Source of the DNA: Microlunatus parietis
Lineage (GTDB): Bacteria > Actinomycetota > Actinomycetes > Propionibacteriales > Propionibacteriaceae
Direction: 5' to 3'
DNA length: 64,000 nucleotides
NCBI RefSeq assembly: GCF_013407955.1
Contig: NZ_JACCBU010000001.1
Location: forward strand, 5,456,001 to 5,520,000
The notes below the pieces were generated by a model. It was not told the DNA's origin. It was given only the letters and a program-made list of their open reading frames with translations, and did no database searches. Below, piece after piece: positions 7,777 through 15,109 of this stretch (within the stretch, counting starts at the first letter, position 1; the number at the start of each line of letters is the position of its first letter). The position numbers were made by a program, and so were the translations under genes.

Positions 7777-9231
7777 ATGGGCGACCTGACCCGACGCCGG
7801 GTTCTGCAGGCGGCGGCGCTGTCCGCGGCCGGGGCACTGACGGCCGGCTGCAGTACCGGCGGCGACCCGGGTGGCGGCGGCTCGGTGGCTGCCGGCCGGC
7901 TGACCTGGTGGGACCACCAGAATCAGCTCGAGCCGGCGAAGCGGAAGATCTTCGAGAAGTTCGCCGCGGCCGAGGGCGGGGTCCCGGTCGACTACACGTA
8001 CAACAATCCGGCCAAGCTCGGCCAGGCGCTGCAGCTGGCCAAGCAGAGCAACCAGTTGCCGGACGTGCACTCGAACGCCGGCCTCCAGGTGCCGGTGCCG
8101 CAGCTGATCGCCGGCGGCTGGGTCGGGCCGCTCGAACTCAACGACGCCGCCCTGAAGCGGCTCGACGGCAAGCTGATCGAGGGCATCCACGTCTTCGACG
8201 GCAAGGTTCACTCGTTCCCGATCTTCGACTACCACGTGTACAGCAACGTCACCTGGTTCAACACCAAGCTGGTCGGCCAGGCCGGGCTCGATCCGGAGGC
8301 GCCGCCGCGGACGTACGACGAGTTCCGGTCCGCCGCGCGGGCGGTCCGGGACTCCTCCGGCGGCAAGGCCCAAGGGTGGATCTGGAACATCGGGATGACC
8401 GACCGGATCGGTGATCAGGTCAACGTGCTGGCCCAGGCGGCGGGGTTCGAGGGCGGCGGGGGAGTGCTGTACCGAACCGGCGAGTACGCCTACCACTCGG
8501 AGCCGTACCTGACGGTGATCGAGTTCCTGCTGTCGCTGCAGCAAGATCAACTTCTGGTGCCCGGCTCGCAGACCCTGATCGACGACGCCGCCCGGACCCG
8601 GTGGACGGCCGGCATCGCCGGCTACTACTTCGACGGGCCCTGGTGCCCCGGCGTGGCGCTGAAGCACACCCCGGAGTTCGCCGAGTCGCTCGGCGTCGGC
8701 CCGGTCCTCACGCCGAACCCGGGCGAGCCGGCCACCTACCGAGGCACCCAGGGTGGTGAGTACTGGATCACGCCGTCGACCAAGATGGCGGGCCAGGCCA
8801 ATCAGCTGCTCAGCGACTACTTCACCACCGAGGAATACTCAGTGGAGATCGCCAACACGATGTCGCAGCCGCCCCGTGATCTTGGTGCGGTGGAGAAGTC
8901 GACCGCCCATCCCGCGTACAAGAAATTGATCACCTGGTTCGCCGACCAGGTGTTCCTGGCGCCGGAGGCGGTGGTCAGGAACCCGCAGACCAGCAAGGTC
9001 GGCGCCGAGACCAAGGCGATCAAGCCCGGCCTCGGTGACATCGTCCAGGGTGCCTTCTCCGGAGATGTCACCGACGTTCCGGCCGCCCTCAAGGAACTCA
9101 GCGACAAGTCCAACGCCGAGCGCGAGCGAGCCGTCGAGGCGGCGAAGAAGAAGGGCGCCGAGGTCTCGCTGGACGACTACGCCTTCCCGAACTGGAAGCC
9201 GCGTGCGGACTACGGCAAGGACCAGTACTGA
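7777..9231 (+). CDS. Extracellular sugar-binding lipoprotein (family 1), orphan
   Basis: A 484-residue protein. Its N-terminus carries LTRRRVLQAAALS and ends in the lipobox LTAGC, so it should be exported and lipid-anchored. The rest fits family 1 sugar-binding proteins of ABC importers: LTWWDHQNQ at the start of the mature domain, the PDVHSNAG region, and WTAGIAGYYFDGPW late in the protein. The ATG at 7777 has GAGGAG just upstream. No permease or ATPase genes follow; the next gene is a secreted GH43 enzyme. The transporter subunits must therefore be encoded elsewhere, or the protein only holds oligosaccharides at the cell surface. Two LacI-type operators precede it. Confidence 0.88.
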   Translation: MGDLTRRRVLQAAALSAAGALTAGCSTGGDPGGGGSVAAGRLTWWDHQNQLEPAKRKIFEKFAAAEGGVPVDYTYNNPAKLGQALQLAKQSNQLPDVHSNAGLQVPVPQLIAGGWVGPLELNDAALKRLDGKLIEGIHVFDGKVHSFPIFDYHVYSNVTWFNTKLVGQAGLDPEAPPRTYDEFRSAARAVRDSSGGKAQGWIWNIGMTDRIGDQVNVLAQAAGFEGGGGVLYRTGEYAYHSEPYLTVIEFLLSLQQDQLLVPGSQTLIDDAARTRWTAGIAGYYFDGPWCPGVALKHTPEFAESLGVGPVLTPNPGEPATYRGTQGGEYWITPSTKMAGQANQLLSDYFTTEEYSVEIANTMSQPPRDLGAVEKSTAHPAYKKLITWFADQVFLAPEAVVRNPQTSKVGAETKAIKPGLGDIVQGAFSGDVTDVPAALKELSDKSNAERERAVEAAKKKGAEVSLDDYAFPNWKPRADYGKDQY

Positions 9232-9267
9232 TCACCTGACCTGATACGACCGGCAAAGGAGCCGATC

Positions 9268-11526
9268 ATGAAGCGACCGCCTGCTGTCCTGATCATCATC
9301 GTGGCCGTGATCATCGGCGTGGCGTCGAGCGCGACGCCCGCGGCCGTGGCCGAGCCGCGACCCGGCGCCGGTCCGGCGGCTGCCGATTACGCGAATCCGG
9401 TCGCCGCGGCGCCGCCGGCCAGTTTCGCCGATCCGTCGGTGATCCGGGGCCGGGACGGCTACTGGTACGCGTACACGACCAGCAAGCTGATCACGATCCA
9501 GCGGTCCCGTGATCTGATCACCTGGGAGCCCGCGGGCACCGTGTTCAACGAGGCCAACCGGCCGGACTGGTTCCGGGACACGACGGGCATCTGGGCACCG
9601 GACATCTCCTGGTTGGACGGCCGCTACGTGATCACGTTCAGTGCGATCGACGCCGCCATCGCGCCGAACCCGAACCGGTCGATCGGTGTCGCCTCCGCAC
9701 CGACGCCGACCGGACCCTGGCGGGCCGATCCGGCGCCGATCATCCCGCCCGGCACCTGGCAGCCGTTCCCGGACCAGCCGCCGCGGATGCAGGGCATCAT
9801 CGACAGCGAGTTGCTCGCCACCCCGGACGGCCGGCGCTACCTCTACTACGGCGGCTTCGGCGGCGGGGTGTTCGTGCAGGAGGTCGACCGGCAGGTCCGG
9901 CAACGGGTCGGCGAACCGGTGCAGGTGATCCGGGAGGACGCGTTCGAGGCGCCGCACCTGGTCCACCGCGACGGCTGGTACTGGCTCTTCTTCTCCACCG
10001 GACACTGCTGCCTCGTGCCCAACAGCGGCTACACGGTGTCCGTCGCCCGGTCGAAGAGCCCGACCGGACCGTTCGTCGACCGGACCGGAGCGCGCACCGA
10101 CGCGCCGTACCCGGGCGGCACGCCGGTGCTGACGCCCAACGGCAACGCCTGGACTGGCACCGGCCACAACACCCTGGCGACCGACGCCGCCGGGCAGGAC
10201 TGGCTGGTCTTCCACGCCCTGGATCGGCACCGGGCGGAGGGACTGGTCCGCTCGCTGTACATCGACCGGCTCGACTGGATCGACGGCTGGCCGGTCGTCC
10301 GGGCCGGGCGGTACGCCAGCGAAGGGCCGACGCCGGGGCCGATCCCGGCGGCGTTCGCCGACGCCGTGGAAGGGGCGGCCGAGCCGAGCTCCGAGCTCTG
10401 GGCGGGTCGGGCTGGCTGGACGGTCGGCCGCGAGGAGGCCGGCGGCTACCTGCACGCCGAGCCGGGCGGCTCGAGCCGGCTGCTGGCGCGACAACGGTTC
10501 GGGCCGCAGCTGCGGGCCCGGGCGACCTTCCGGGTCACCGGGGACGCGGCAGCGGGCTTCGTCCTCGGTGCGCGCGGCGACGATCCCGGGATTCGGGTGC
10601 GGCTCGACCCGCGCCGGCCCGCCGTGATCATCGAGACGGCAGGGAAGCAGACCCGGGCCGCGCTGCCGGCTGATGTTGATCTTGGTGGCTGGCACGAGCT
10701 CGACGTGCGGCTCGCTGGTCGTACGGTGATCGCCGAGGTGACCGAGGCGGGACTCCACGATCCGCTGGCCCGGGCGGAGGTGAGGCTGGCGAATCCCTTG
10801 CGTGGTGGGACTTTCGGGCTCCTCGCCGAGTCCGGTCCGGTCGACGTGGACGACGTCACGGTGGCCGGCCTGGCCGCGCCGGAGACCGAACGGGTGGCCG
10901 AGCCCGAGCCCGGTGCCGCGATCCCCGGGACGGCCGAGGAGTTCGACGGGCCGCTCGGGATGGACTGGTCCTGGGTCCGCGAACCGGCGGCAACGGTGGA
11001 CGGCGGGACCCTGATCTTCCCGGTCCAGAGCGGTGACCTCACCGGCACCAGGAACTCGGCCTCCCTGCTGCTCCGGGACGTGCCGGCCGGGGACTGGATC
11101 GTCGAGACGAAGCTGTCCCTCGACCTCCATGATCGACTCGATCCACGGTTCCCGCAGGCCGGTCTGGTCGTCTACCGCAACGACGACGACTTCCTCCGGC
11201 TCGCGGTCCGGGGTCATGCCCGGACGGCGCTGACCGAGTTCGGCAAAGAGTCCGTACCGGCGGCCACACCGACGTTCGGCAGCGTGCTCAATCTCGGTGC
11301 CGCGGCGCCGACGACCTGGCTCCGGCTGGCCCGGACGATCGATCCCGCGACCGGTGAGCAGTTCTACCGGGCCGGCGTCAGCCGCGACGGCGAGACCTGG
11401 ACCTGGGGGCTGACGTACACCCTGCCGGCCGGCGGCGAACCCCGGCTCGGCCTGGTCGCCCACGGTGGCGACCACGCCCAACCCGCAGCGTTCGACTATC
11501 TCCGCTGGTACGCCGTCGCGCCCTGA
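9268..11526 (+). CDS. Secreted GH43-family glycoside hydrolase with C-terminal lectin-like domain
   Basis: A 752-residue exported enzyme. Residues 1-28 form a signal peptide. The catalytic domain (about 38-355) is a five-bladed propeller of the GH43/arabinanase type: candidate general base Asp55 in FADPSV, Asp112 in IWAPDISW and candidate general acid Glu227 in FEAPHLVH. Family members cleave arabinose- or xylose-containing plant polysaccharides. Two beta-sandwich segments follow: about 365-540, and about 550-750, which looks like the concanavalin-like (DUF1349) domain of beta-xylosidases. AAAGGAG lies eight bases upstream of the ATG. It sits 36 bases after the sugar-binding lipoprotein and is probably co-transcribed with it under LacI control. 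The exact linkage cleaved cannot be read from the sequence. Confidence 0.85.
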   Translation: MKRPPAVLIIIVAVIIGVASSATPAAVAEPRPGAGPAAADYANPVAAAPPASFADPSVIRGRDGYWYAYTTSKLITIQRSRDLITWEPAGTVFNEANRPDWFRDTTGIWAPDISWLDGRYVITFSAIDAAIAPNPNRSIGVASAPTPTGPWRADPAPIIPPGTWQPFPDQPPRMQGIIDSELLATPDGRRYLYYGGFGGGVFVQEVDRQVRQRVGEPVQVIREDAFEAPHLVHRDGWYWLFFSTGHCCLVPNSGYTVSVARSKSPTGPFVDRTGARTDAPYPGGTPVLTPNGNAWTGTGHNTLATDAAGQDWLVFHALDRHRAEGLVRSLYIDRLDWIDGWPVVRAGRYASEGPTPGPIPAAFADAVEGAAEPSSELWAGRAGWTVGREEAGGYLHAEPGGSSRLLARQRFGPQLRARATFRVTGDAAAGFVLGARGDDPGIRVRLDPRRPAVIIETAGKQTRAALPADVDLGGWHELDVRLAGRTVIAEVTEAGLHDPLARAEVRLANPLRGGTFGLLAESGPVDVDDVTVAGLAAPETERVAEPEPGAAIPGTAEEFDGPLGMDWSWVREPAATVDGGTLIFPVQSGDLTGTRNSASLLLRDVPAGDWIVETKLSLDLHDRLDPRFPQAGLVVYRNDDDFLRLAVRGHARTALTEFGKESVPAATPTFGSVLNLGAAAPTTWLRLARTIDPATGEQFYRAGVSRDGETWTWGLTYTLPAGGEPRLGLVAHGGDHAQPAAFDYLRWYAVAP

Positions 11527-11527
11527 C

Positions 11528-12172
11528 TCAACTGTCCGGGTCGAGGTCCCGCAGCACGTCGCGCTCGGCGGCGCTGAGGTAGTCGGCCAGTTCCTCGGCC
11601 AGGCGCGCCGTGGAGCCGGATCCGATCAGGTCCAGGAGGGCGTGGTTGCGTGCCAGGTAGGGCTGGTGCAGCTGTCGCGAGTCCGAGAGCTGGAGGAACG
11701 CGAGCCGGAGTTCGGCCAGCAGCTGCTCGAACATGGCCGACAGGTGCGGGCTGCCGCAGGCGTCGACGAGGATTCGGTGGAACTCGATGTCGCTGGTCCC
11801 GACGTCTTGCCAGTCGCCCCGTTCGGCGGCTTCCGCGGCCTCGTCGACGACCGCGCGGAGCCGGACTTGCGCCTCCGGGTCGGCCAGGACGGCCTGGATT
11901 CCGAGCGGCTCGATCAGCCGACGGGTGTGGTACAGGGCCCGGATGTCGGCGGCGCCGAGACGGCGGATGTGCACACCGCGGTAGGGAATGTGCTCGACCA
12001 AACCCTCGTGGGCCAGGAGTTGGAACGCCTCGCGAACGGTGTTGCGGGAGATCTCGTACTCCTTGGCGTACTCCTCTTCGCGCAGCGGCTGACCCGGCAG
12101 CAACTCACCGCCGATGATCAACTCGCGCAGCGCCTTGGCGGCCTGCTCGGGGCGGCTCGGAGTCCGTGGCAA
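11528..12172 (-). CDS. GntR/FadR-subfamily transcriptional regulator
   Basis: A 214-residue regulator. The winged helix-turn-helix covers about residues 10-75 (EEYAKEYEISRNTVREAFQL, then EGLVEHIPYRGVHI). An all-helical FCD domain follows, with metal-site candidates in DIEFHRILVDACG and the late RNHALLDLI segment. TTG 12172 is the nearest in-frame start; GTG 12214 would add fourteen residues, and neither has a clear ribosome-binding site. The gene is divergent from the MHS transporter and PxpABC-type operon, and a 13-base palindrome lies inside that operon's promoter. It is therefore the likely repressor of lactam or related substrate use, with a carboxylate as probable ligand. Confidence 0.9.
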   Translation of the reverse strand: MPRTPSRPEQAAKALRELIIGGELLPGQPLREEEYAKEYEISRNTVREAFQLLAHEGLVEHIPYRGVHIRRLGAADIRALYHTRRLIEPLGIQAVLADPEAQVRLRAVVDEAAEAAERGDWQDVGTSDIEFHRILVDACGSPHLSAMFEQLLAELRLAFLQLSDSRQLHQPYLARNHALLDLIGSGSTARLAEELADYLSAAERDVLRDLDPDS

Positions 12173-12276
12173 CCCGCGCCGGCTGACTTCGGGCGACTTC
12201 GCGCTGATGGTGCACCCCTTCTCGAGTCGACGCGCTCAGCCTAGTGACCGTGTGGATGGATCGTCCAATTGTCCTC

Positions 12277-12305
12277 TTGTCATATTGTTCAACAATCTCT
12301 AGGAT
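12277..12305 (+). promoter_or_regulatory. Sigma-70-type promoter of the transporter-pxp operon
   Basis: TTGTCA (12277-12282) and TAGGAT (12300-12305) are separated by 17 bases. Transcription would start near 12312, giving an untranslated leader of about 39 bases before the ATG at 12351. Confidence 0.65.
12284..12296. promoter_or_regulatory. Operator for the divergent GntR/FadR regulator
   Basis: ATTGTTCAACAAT is a perfect 13-base palindrome that fills the spacer between the -35 and -10 boxes. A bound repressor there would block RNA polymerase. Confidence 0.65.
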
Positions 12306-12350
12306 GTGATCCAGCCCACTCTCGATGGGTTCCGAATCCAGGAGGCAACG

Positions 12351-13676
12351 ATGTCCACCTCAGCTCTCCCACGATCCCAGGAACCGCAGCCGTCCTCCGC
12401 TCGCAAGGTCGTCGTCGCCAGCCTGATCGGCACGTCGCTCGAGTGGTACGACTTCTTCATCTACGGCACTGCGGCCGCCCTGGTCTTCAACAGGCTCTTC
12501 TTCCCCAGCTTCGACCCGTTGGTCGGCACCCTGCTCGCCTTCTCGACGTACGCGGTCGGCTTCGTGGCCCGCCCGCTCGGCGGCGTGATCTTCGGCCACT
12601 TCGGCGACCGGCTCGGCCGGAAGAACGTCCTCGTCGTCACCCTGCTGCTGATGGGCATCTCGACGTTCCTGGTCGGCGTGACGCCGACATACGCCACGAT
12701 TGGGGTGATCGCGCCGATCGCACTGGTGGTGCTGCGCTTCCTTCAGGGGCTCGGCCTCGGCGGGGAATGGGGCGGGGCGGTCCTGATGACCTTGGAGTCC
12801 GGCGACCCGAAGCGGCGCGGGCTCAACGCCAGCTGGCCGCAGGTCGGCGTACCGATCGGGCTGCTGCTGGCCAACGGCGTGCTGTCGCTGATGAGTGCGC
12901 TGGTGCCGGGCGAGGCGTTCGACGTCTGGGGCTGGCGGGTGCCGTTCCTGCTCAGCGGCCTGCTGGTCCTGGTCGGCCTGTGGATCCGGGTGTCGATCGC
13001 CGAGAGCCCGCTGTATCGCGCGGTCGAGGCGTCCGAGCGCAAGACCACCGCGCCGATCCTGGAGGTGCTGCGGCGCTACCCGAAGCAGGTGCTGCTGGCG
13101 CTGGGCGCCCGGGTCGGCGTGGACGTCTTGTTCTACACGTTCGTCCTGTTCATCACGACGTACCTCACGACCTATCTGCGCCTGCCGAACCACTACGCCC
13201 TGAACGCGGTGCTGATCGCGGCCGCCCTGCAGGTGGTGGCCATTCCGATCTTCGGGCACCTCTCGGACCGGATCGCCCGGCGGCCGGTCTATCTGATCGG
13301 CGCGGTCGCCACCGCCGTCTGGGTCTGGGTGTTCTTCGCCCTGCTGGACACCGGGCAGTTCGGCTGGATCCTGCTCGCGGCGATCGTCGCGCTGACCTGC
13401 TGGGCGGCGATGTACGGGCCGCAGGCCGCCTTCATCGCCGAGATGTTCCCGACCAACGTCCGCTACACCGGGGCCTCGATGGGGTATCAGCTGGCCGGCC
13501 TGGTCGGCGGCGCGGTGGCGCCGATCATCTCGGTCGCGCTGCTGAACCAGTTCAACACGTCGATCATGGTCTCCGTCTACGCTGTCGCGATGCTGGTGAT
13601 CACGATCGTCTGCGTCCTGTTGGCGCCGGAGACGTCCAAGATCGAACTCGAGGAGAAGGAGCCGACGCTGCGATGA
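12351..13676 (+). CDS. MFS transporter, metabolite:proton symporter (MHS) type
   Basis: A 441-residue protein with twelve predicted membrane helices. The start of the first helix (GTSLEWYDFFIYGTAAALVF) and the loop GHFGDRLGRKNVLV are hallmarks of the MHS group, whose members import small carboxylates such as proline betaine, citrate, shikimate or alpha-ketoglutarate with protons. ATG 12351 has AGGAGG six bases upstream. It is the first gene of an operon whose next gene, the PxpA homologue, overlaps its stop codon. This suggests that it imports the lactam or amide acted on by the downstream enzymes. The regulator encoded divergently probably controls it. Confidence 0.9.
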   Translation: MSTSALPRSQEPQPSSARKVVVASLIGTSLEWYDFFIYGTAAALVFNRLFFPSFDPLVGTLLAFSTYAVGFVARPLGGVIFGHFGDRLGRKNVLVVTLLLMGISTFLVGVTPTYATIGVIAPIALVVLRFLQGLGLGGEWGGAVLMTLESGDPKRRGLNASWPQVGVPIGLLLANGVLSLMSALVPGEAFDVWGWRVPFLLSGLLVLVGLWIRVSIAESPLYRAVEASERKTTAPILEVLRRYPKQVLLALGARVGVDVLFYTFVLFITTYLTTYLRLPNHYALNAVLIAAALQVVAIPIFGHLSDRIARRPVYLIGAVATAVWVWVFFALLDTGQFGWILLAAIVALTCWAAMYGPQAAFIAEMFPTNVRYTGASMGYQLAGLVGGAVAPIISVALLNQFNTSIMVSVYAVAMLVITIVCVLLAPETSKIELEEKEPTLR

Positions 13677-14446
13677 GCGGCCTCCGGATCGACCTGAACA
13701 GCGACCTGGGCGAGGGTTTCGGGATCTGGCGGCTCGGCGACGACGACGCCCTGCTCGACCTGGTCAGCAGTGCCAACGTCGCGTGCGGCTTCCACGCCGG
13801 CGATCCCGACATCCTCCGCCGGGTCTGCGACCGGGCCGCCGAACGGGGCGTGGCGATCGGGGCGCAGGTGAGCTACCGCGACCTGGCCGGGTTCGGTCGC
13901 CGCTCCGTCGACGTACCGCCCGCGACGCTGACCAACGAGGTGCTCTACCAGCTCGGGGCGCTGGAGGCGTTCGCCCGGACGGCCGGCAGCCGGGTCAGCT
14001 ACCTGAAGCCACACGGCGCCCTGTACAACCGGATCGTCACCGACGAGACGCAGGCGGCGGCGGTGGTGGCGGCCGTGCTGGCGTACGACCGGGGGCTGCC
14101 GGTGCTCGGCCTACCCGGCTCGGCCTGGTTGCGGCTGGCCGCCGAGGCCGGGCTGACCGTGATCACCGAGGCGTTCGCCGACCGCGGCTACACCCCGGCC
14201 GCGACCCTGGTCCCGCGCAGCGAACCGGGCGCGTTGATCACCGACGTCGACGCGGTGGCCCGCCGGGTGCTCGGGATGATCATGGACCAGCGGGTCCGGG
14301 CGGTCGACGGGAGTGAGGTCGCGATCTCGGCCCGATCGGTCTGTGTGCACGGGGATTCGCCGGGAGCGGTGGCGATGGCGATGGCGGTACGGCAGGCGTT
14401 GATCAACGCGGGCGTCGAGATCGCGCCGTTCGTCGAGCAGCGGTGA
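13673..14446 (+). CDS. pxpA: LamB/YcsF family, 5-oxoprolinase subunit A homologue
   Basis: A 257-residue protein of the LamB/YcsF family at its usual length. It shows the family's N-terminal DLNSDLGEGFG, then SSANVACGFHAGDP, SYLKPHGALYN and CVHGDSPGA. These carry the conserved Asp, His and Lys residues of the active-site barrel. In characterised PxpABC systems, PxpA is the hydrolytic subunit that opens 5-oxoproline to glutamate with ATP. The start overlaps the transporter stop codon (ATGA). Because the C subunit here is fused to biotin carboxylase, the true substrate may be another lactam or amide. Confidence 0.92.
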   Translation: MSGLRIDLNSDLGEGFGIWRLGDDDALLDLVSSANVACGFHAGDPDILRRVCDRAAERGVAIGAQVSYRDLAGFGRRSVDVPPATLTNEVLYQLGALEAFARTAGSRVSYLKPHGALYNRIVTDETQAAAVVAAVLAYDRGLPVLGLPGSAWLRLAAEAGLTVITEAFADRGYTPAATLVPRSEPGALITDVDAVARRVLGMIMDQRVRAVDGSEVAISARSVCVHGDSPGAVAMAMAVRQALINAGVEIAPFVEQR

Positions 14447-14458
14447 CAGGATCCTTCC

Positions 14459-15109
14459 ATGATCAGTACGGGCGACGAGGTCGAGATCAGGCCGGCGGGG
14501 GACCGGGCGCTGCTGTTGCTGCCCGGACGGTCCGACCTGCTGGCGGGGATGCTGGCGACGGTCCGCTCGGCCGGCGTGCCCGGAGTGGCGGACCTGCTGC
14601 CGGCCGCCGAGACGTTGTTGATCACGCTCGACGAGAATGTTGATCAACGGTCCGTGGCCCGGGACCTGCGGGCCCTGCTGACCGACCTCGCGACCTGGGT
14701 CCCGGCGCCGGACGACGAGGCCGGCGAAGTGGTCATTCCGGTCCGGTACGACGGAGTTGATCTTGATGACGTCGCCGGGATGCTCGGACTCGGTGTCCCG
14801 GGGTTGATCGCGGCCCATACCGGTCGGGTCTGGCGGTGCCGGTTCGTCGGCTTCACCGCCGGCTTCGGGTATCTGGAGTGCGACGAGCCGTGGCCCGCCG
14901 TACCGCGGCGCGCCCAGTCGCGGACCGCCGTCCCGGCCGGGTCGGTCGGGCTCGCGGACCGGTACAGCGCCGTCTACCCGCGCCGCGCCCCGGGCGGCTG
15001 GCAGCTGATCGGCACCACCGATGTGGCGATGTGGGACCTGGGCCGGCCGCAGTCGGCCCTGTTGGCGCCCGGCACCCGGGTCCGGTTCGTCGAGGCGACG
15101 TCGCCATGA
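14459..15109 (+). CDS. pxpB: 5-oxoprolinase subunit B homologue (CT_C_D domain)
   Basis: A 216-residue protein of the PxpB/KipI family, with FVGFTAGFGYLE, the basic PAGSVGLADRYSAVYPRRAPGG region split by the usual turn, and GTTDVAMWD. This domain is homologous to one part of the carboxyltransferase of urea carboxylase. The ATG at 14459 follows the pxpA stop by 12 bases. A CAGGAT box six bases before the start might give an extra internal leaderless transcript. The end overlaps the start of the fused C subunit gene (ATGA). Together with the PxpC domain it should form the carboxyltransferase-like unit. Confidence 0.9.
   Translation: MISTGDEVEIRPAGDRALLLLPGRSDLLAGMLATVRSAGVPGVADLLPAAETLLITLDENVDQRSVARDLRALLTDLATWVPAPDDEAGEVVIPVRYDGVDLDDVAGMLGLGVPGLIAAHTGRVWRCRFVGFTAGFGYLECDEPWPAVPRRAQSRTAVPAGSVGLADRYSAVYPRRAPGGWQLIGTTDVAMWDLGRPQSALLAPGTRVRFVEATSP

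Noticed and set aside
9232..11481. A long minus-strand frame of 749 codons opposite the GH43 gene
   Set aside because: Its composition is rich in Arg, Gly and Pro as expected for the complement of GC-rich coding DNA, and the plus-strand frame has a signal peptide and GH43 motifs.
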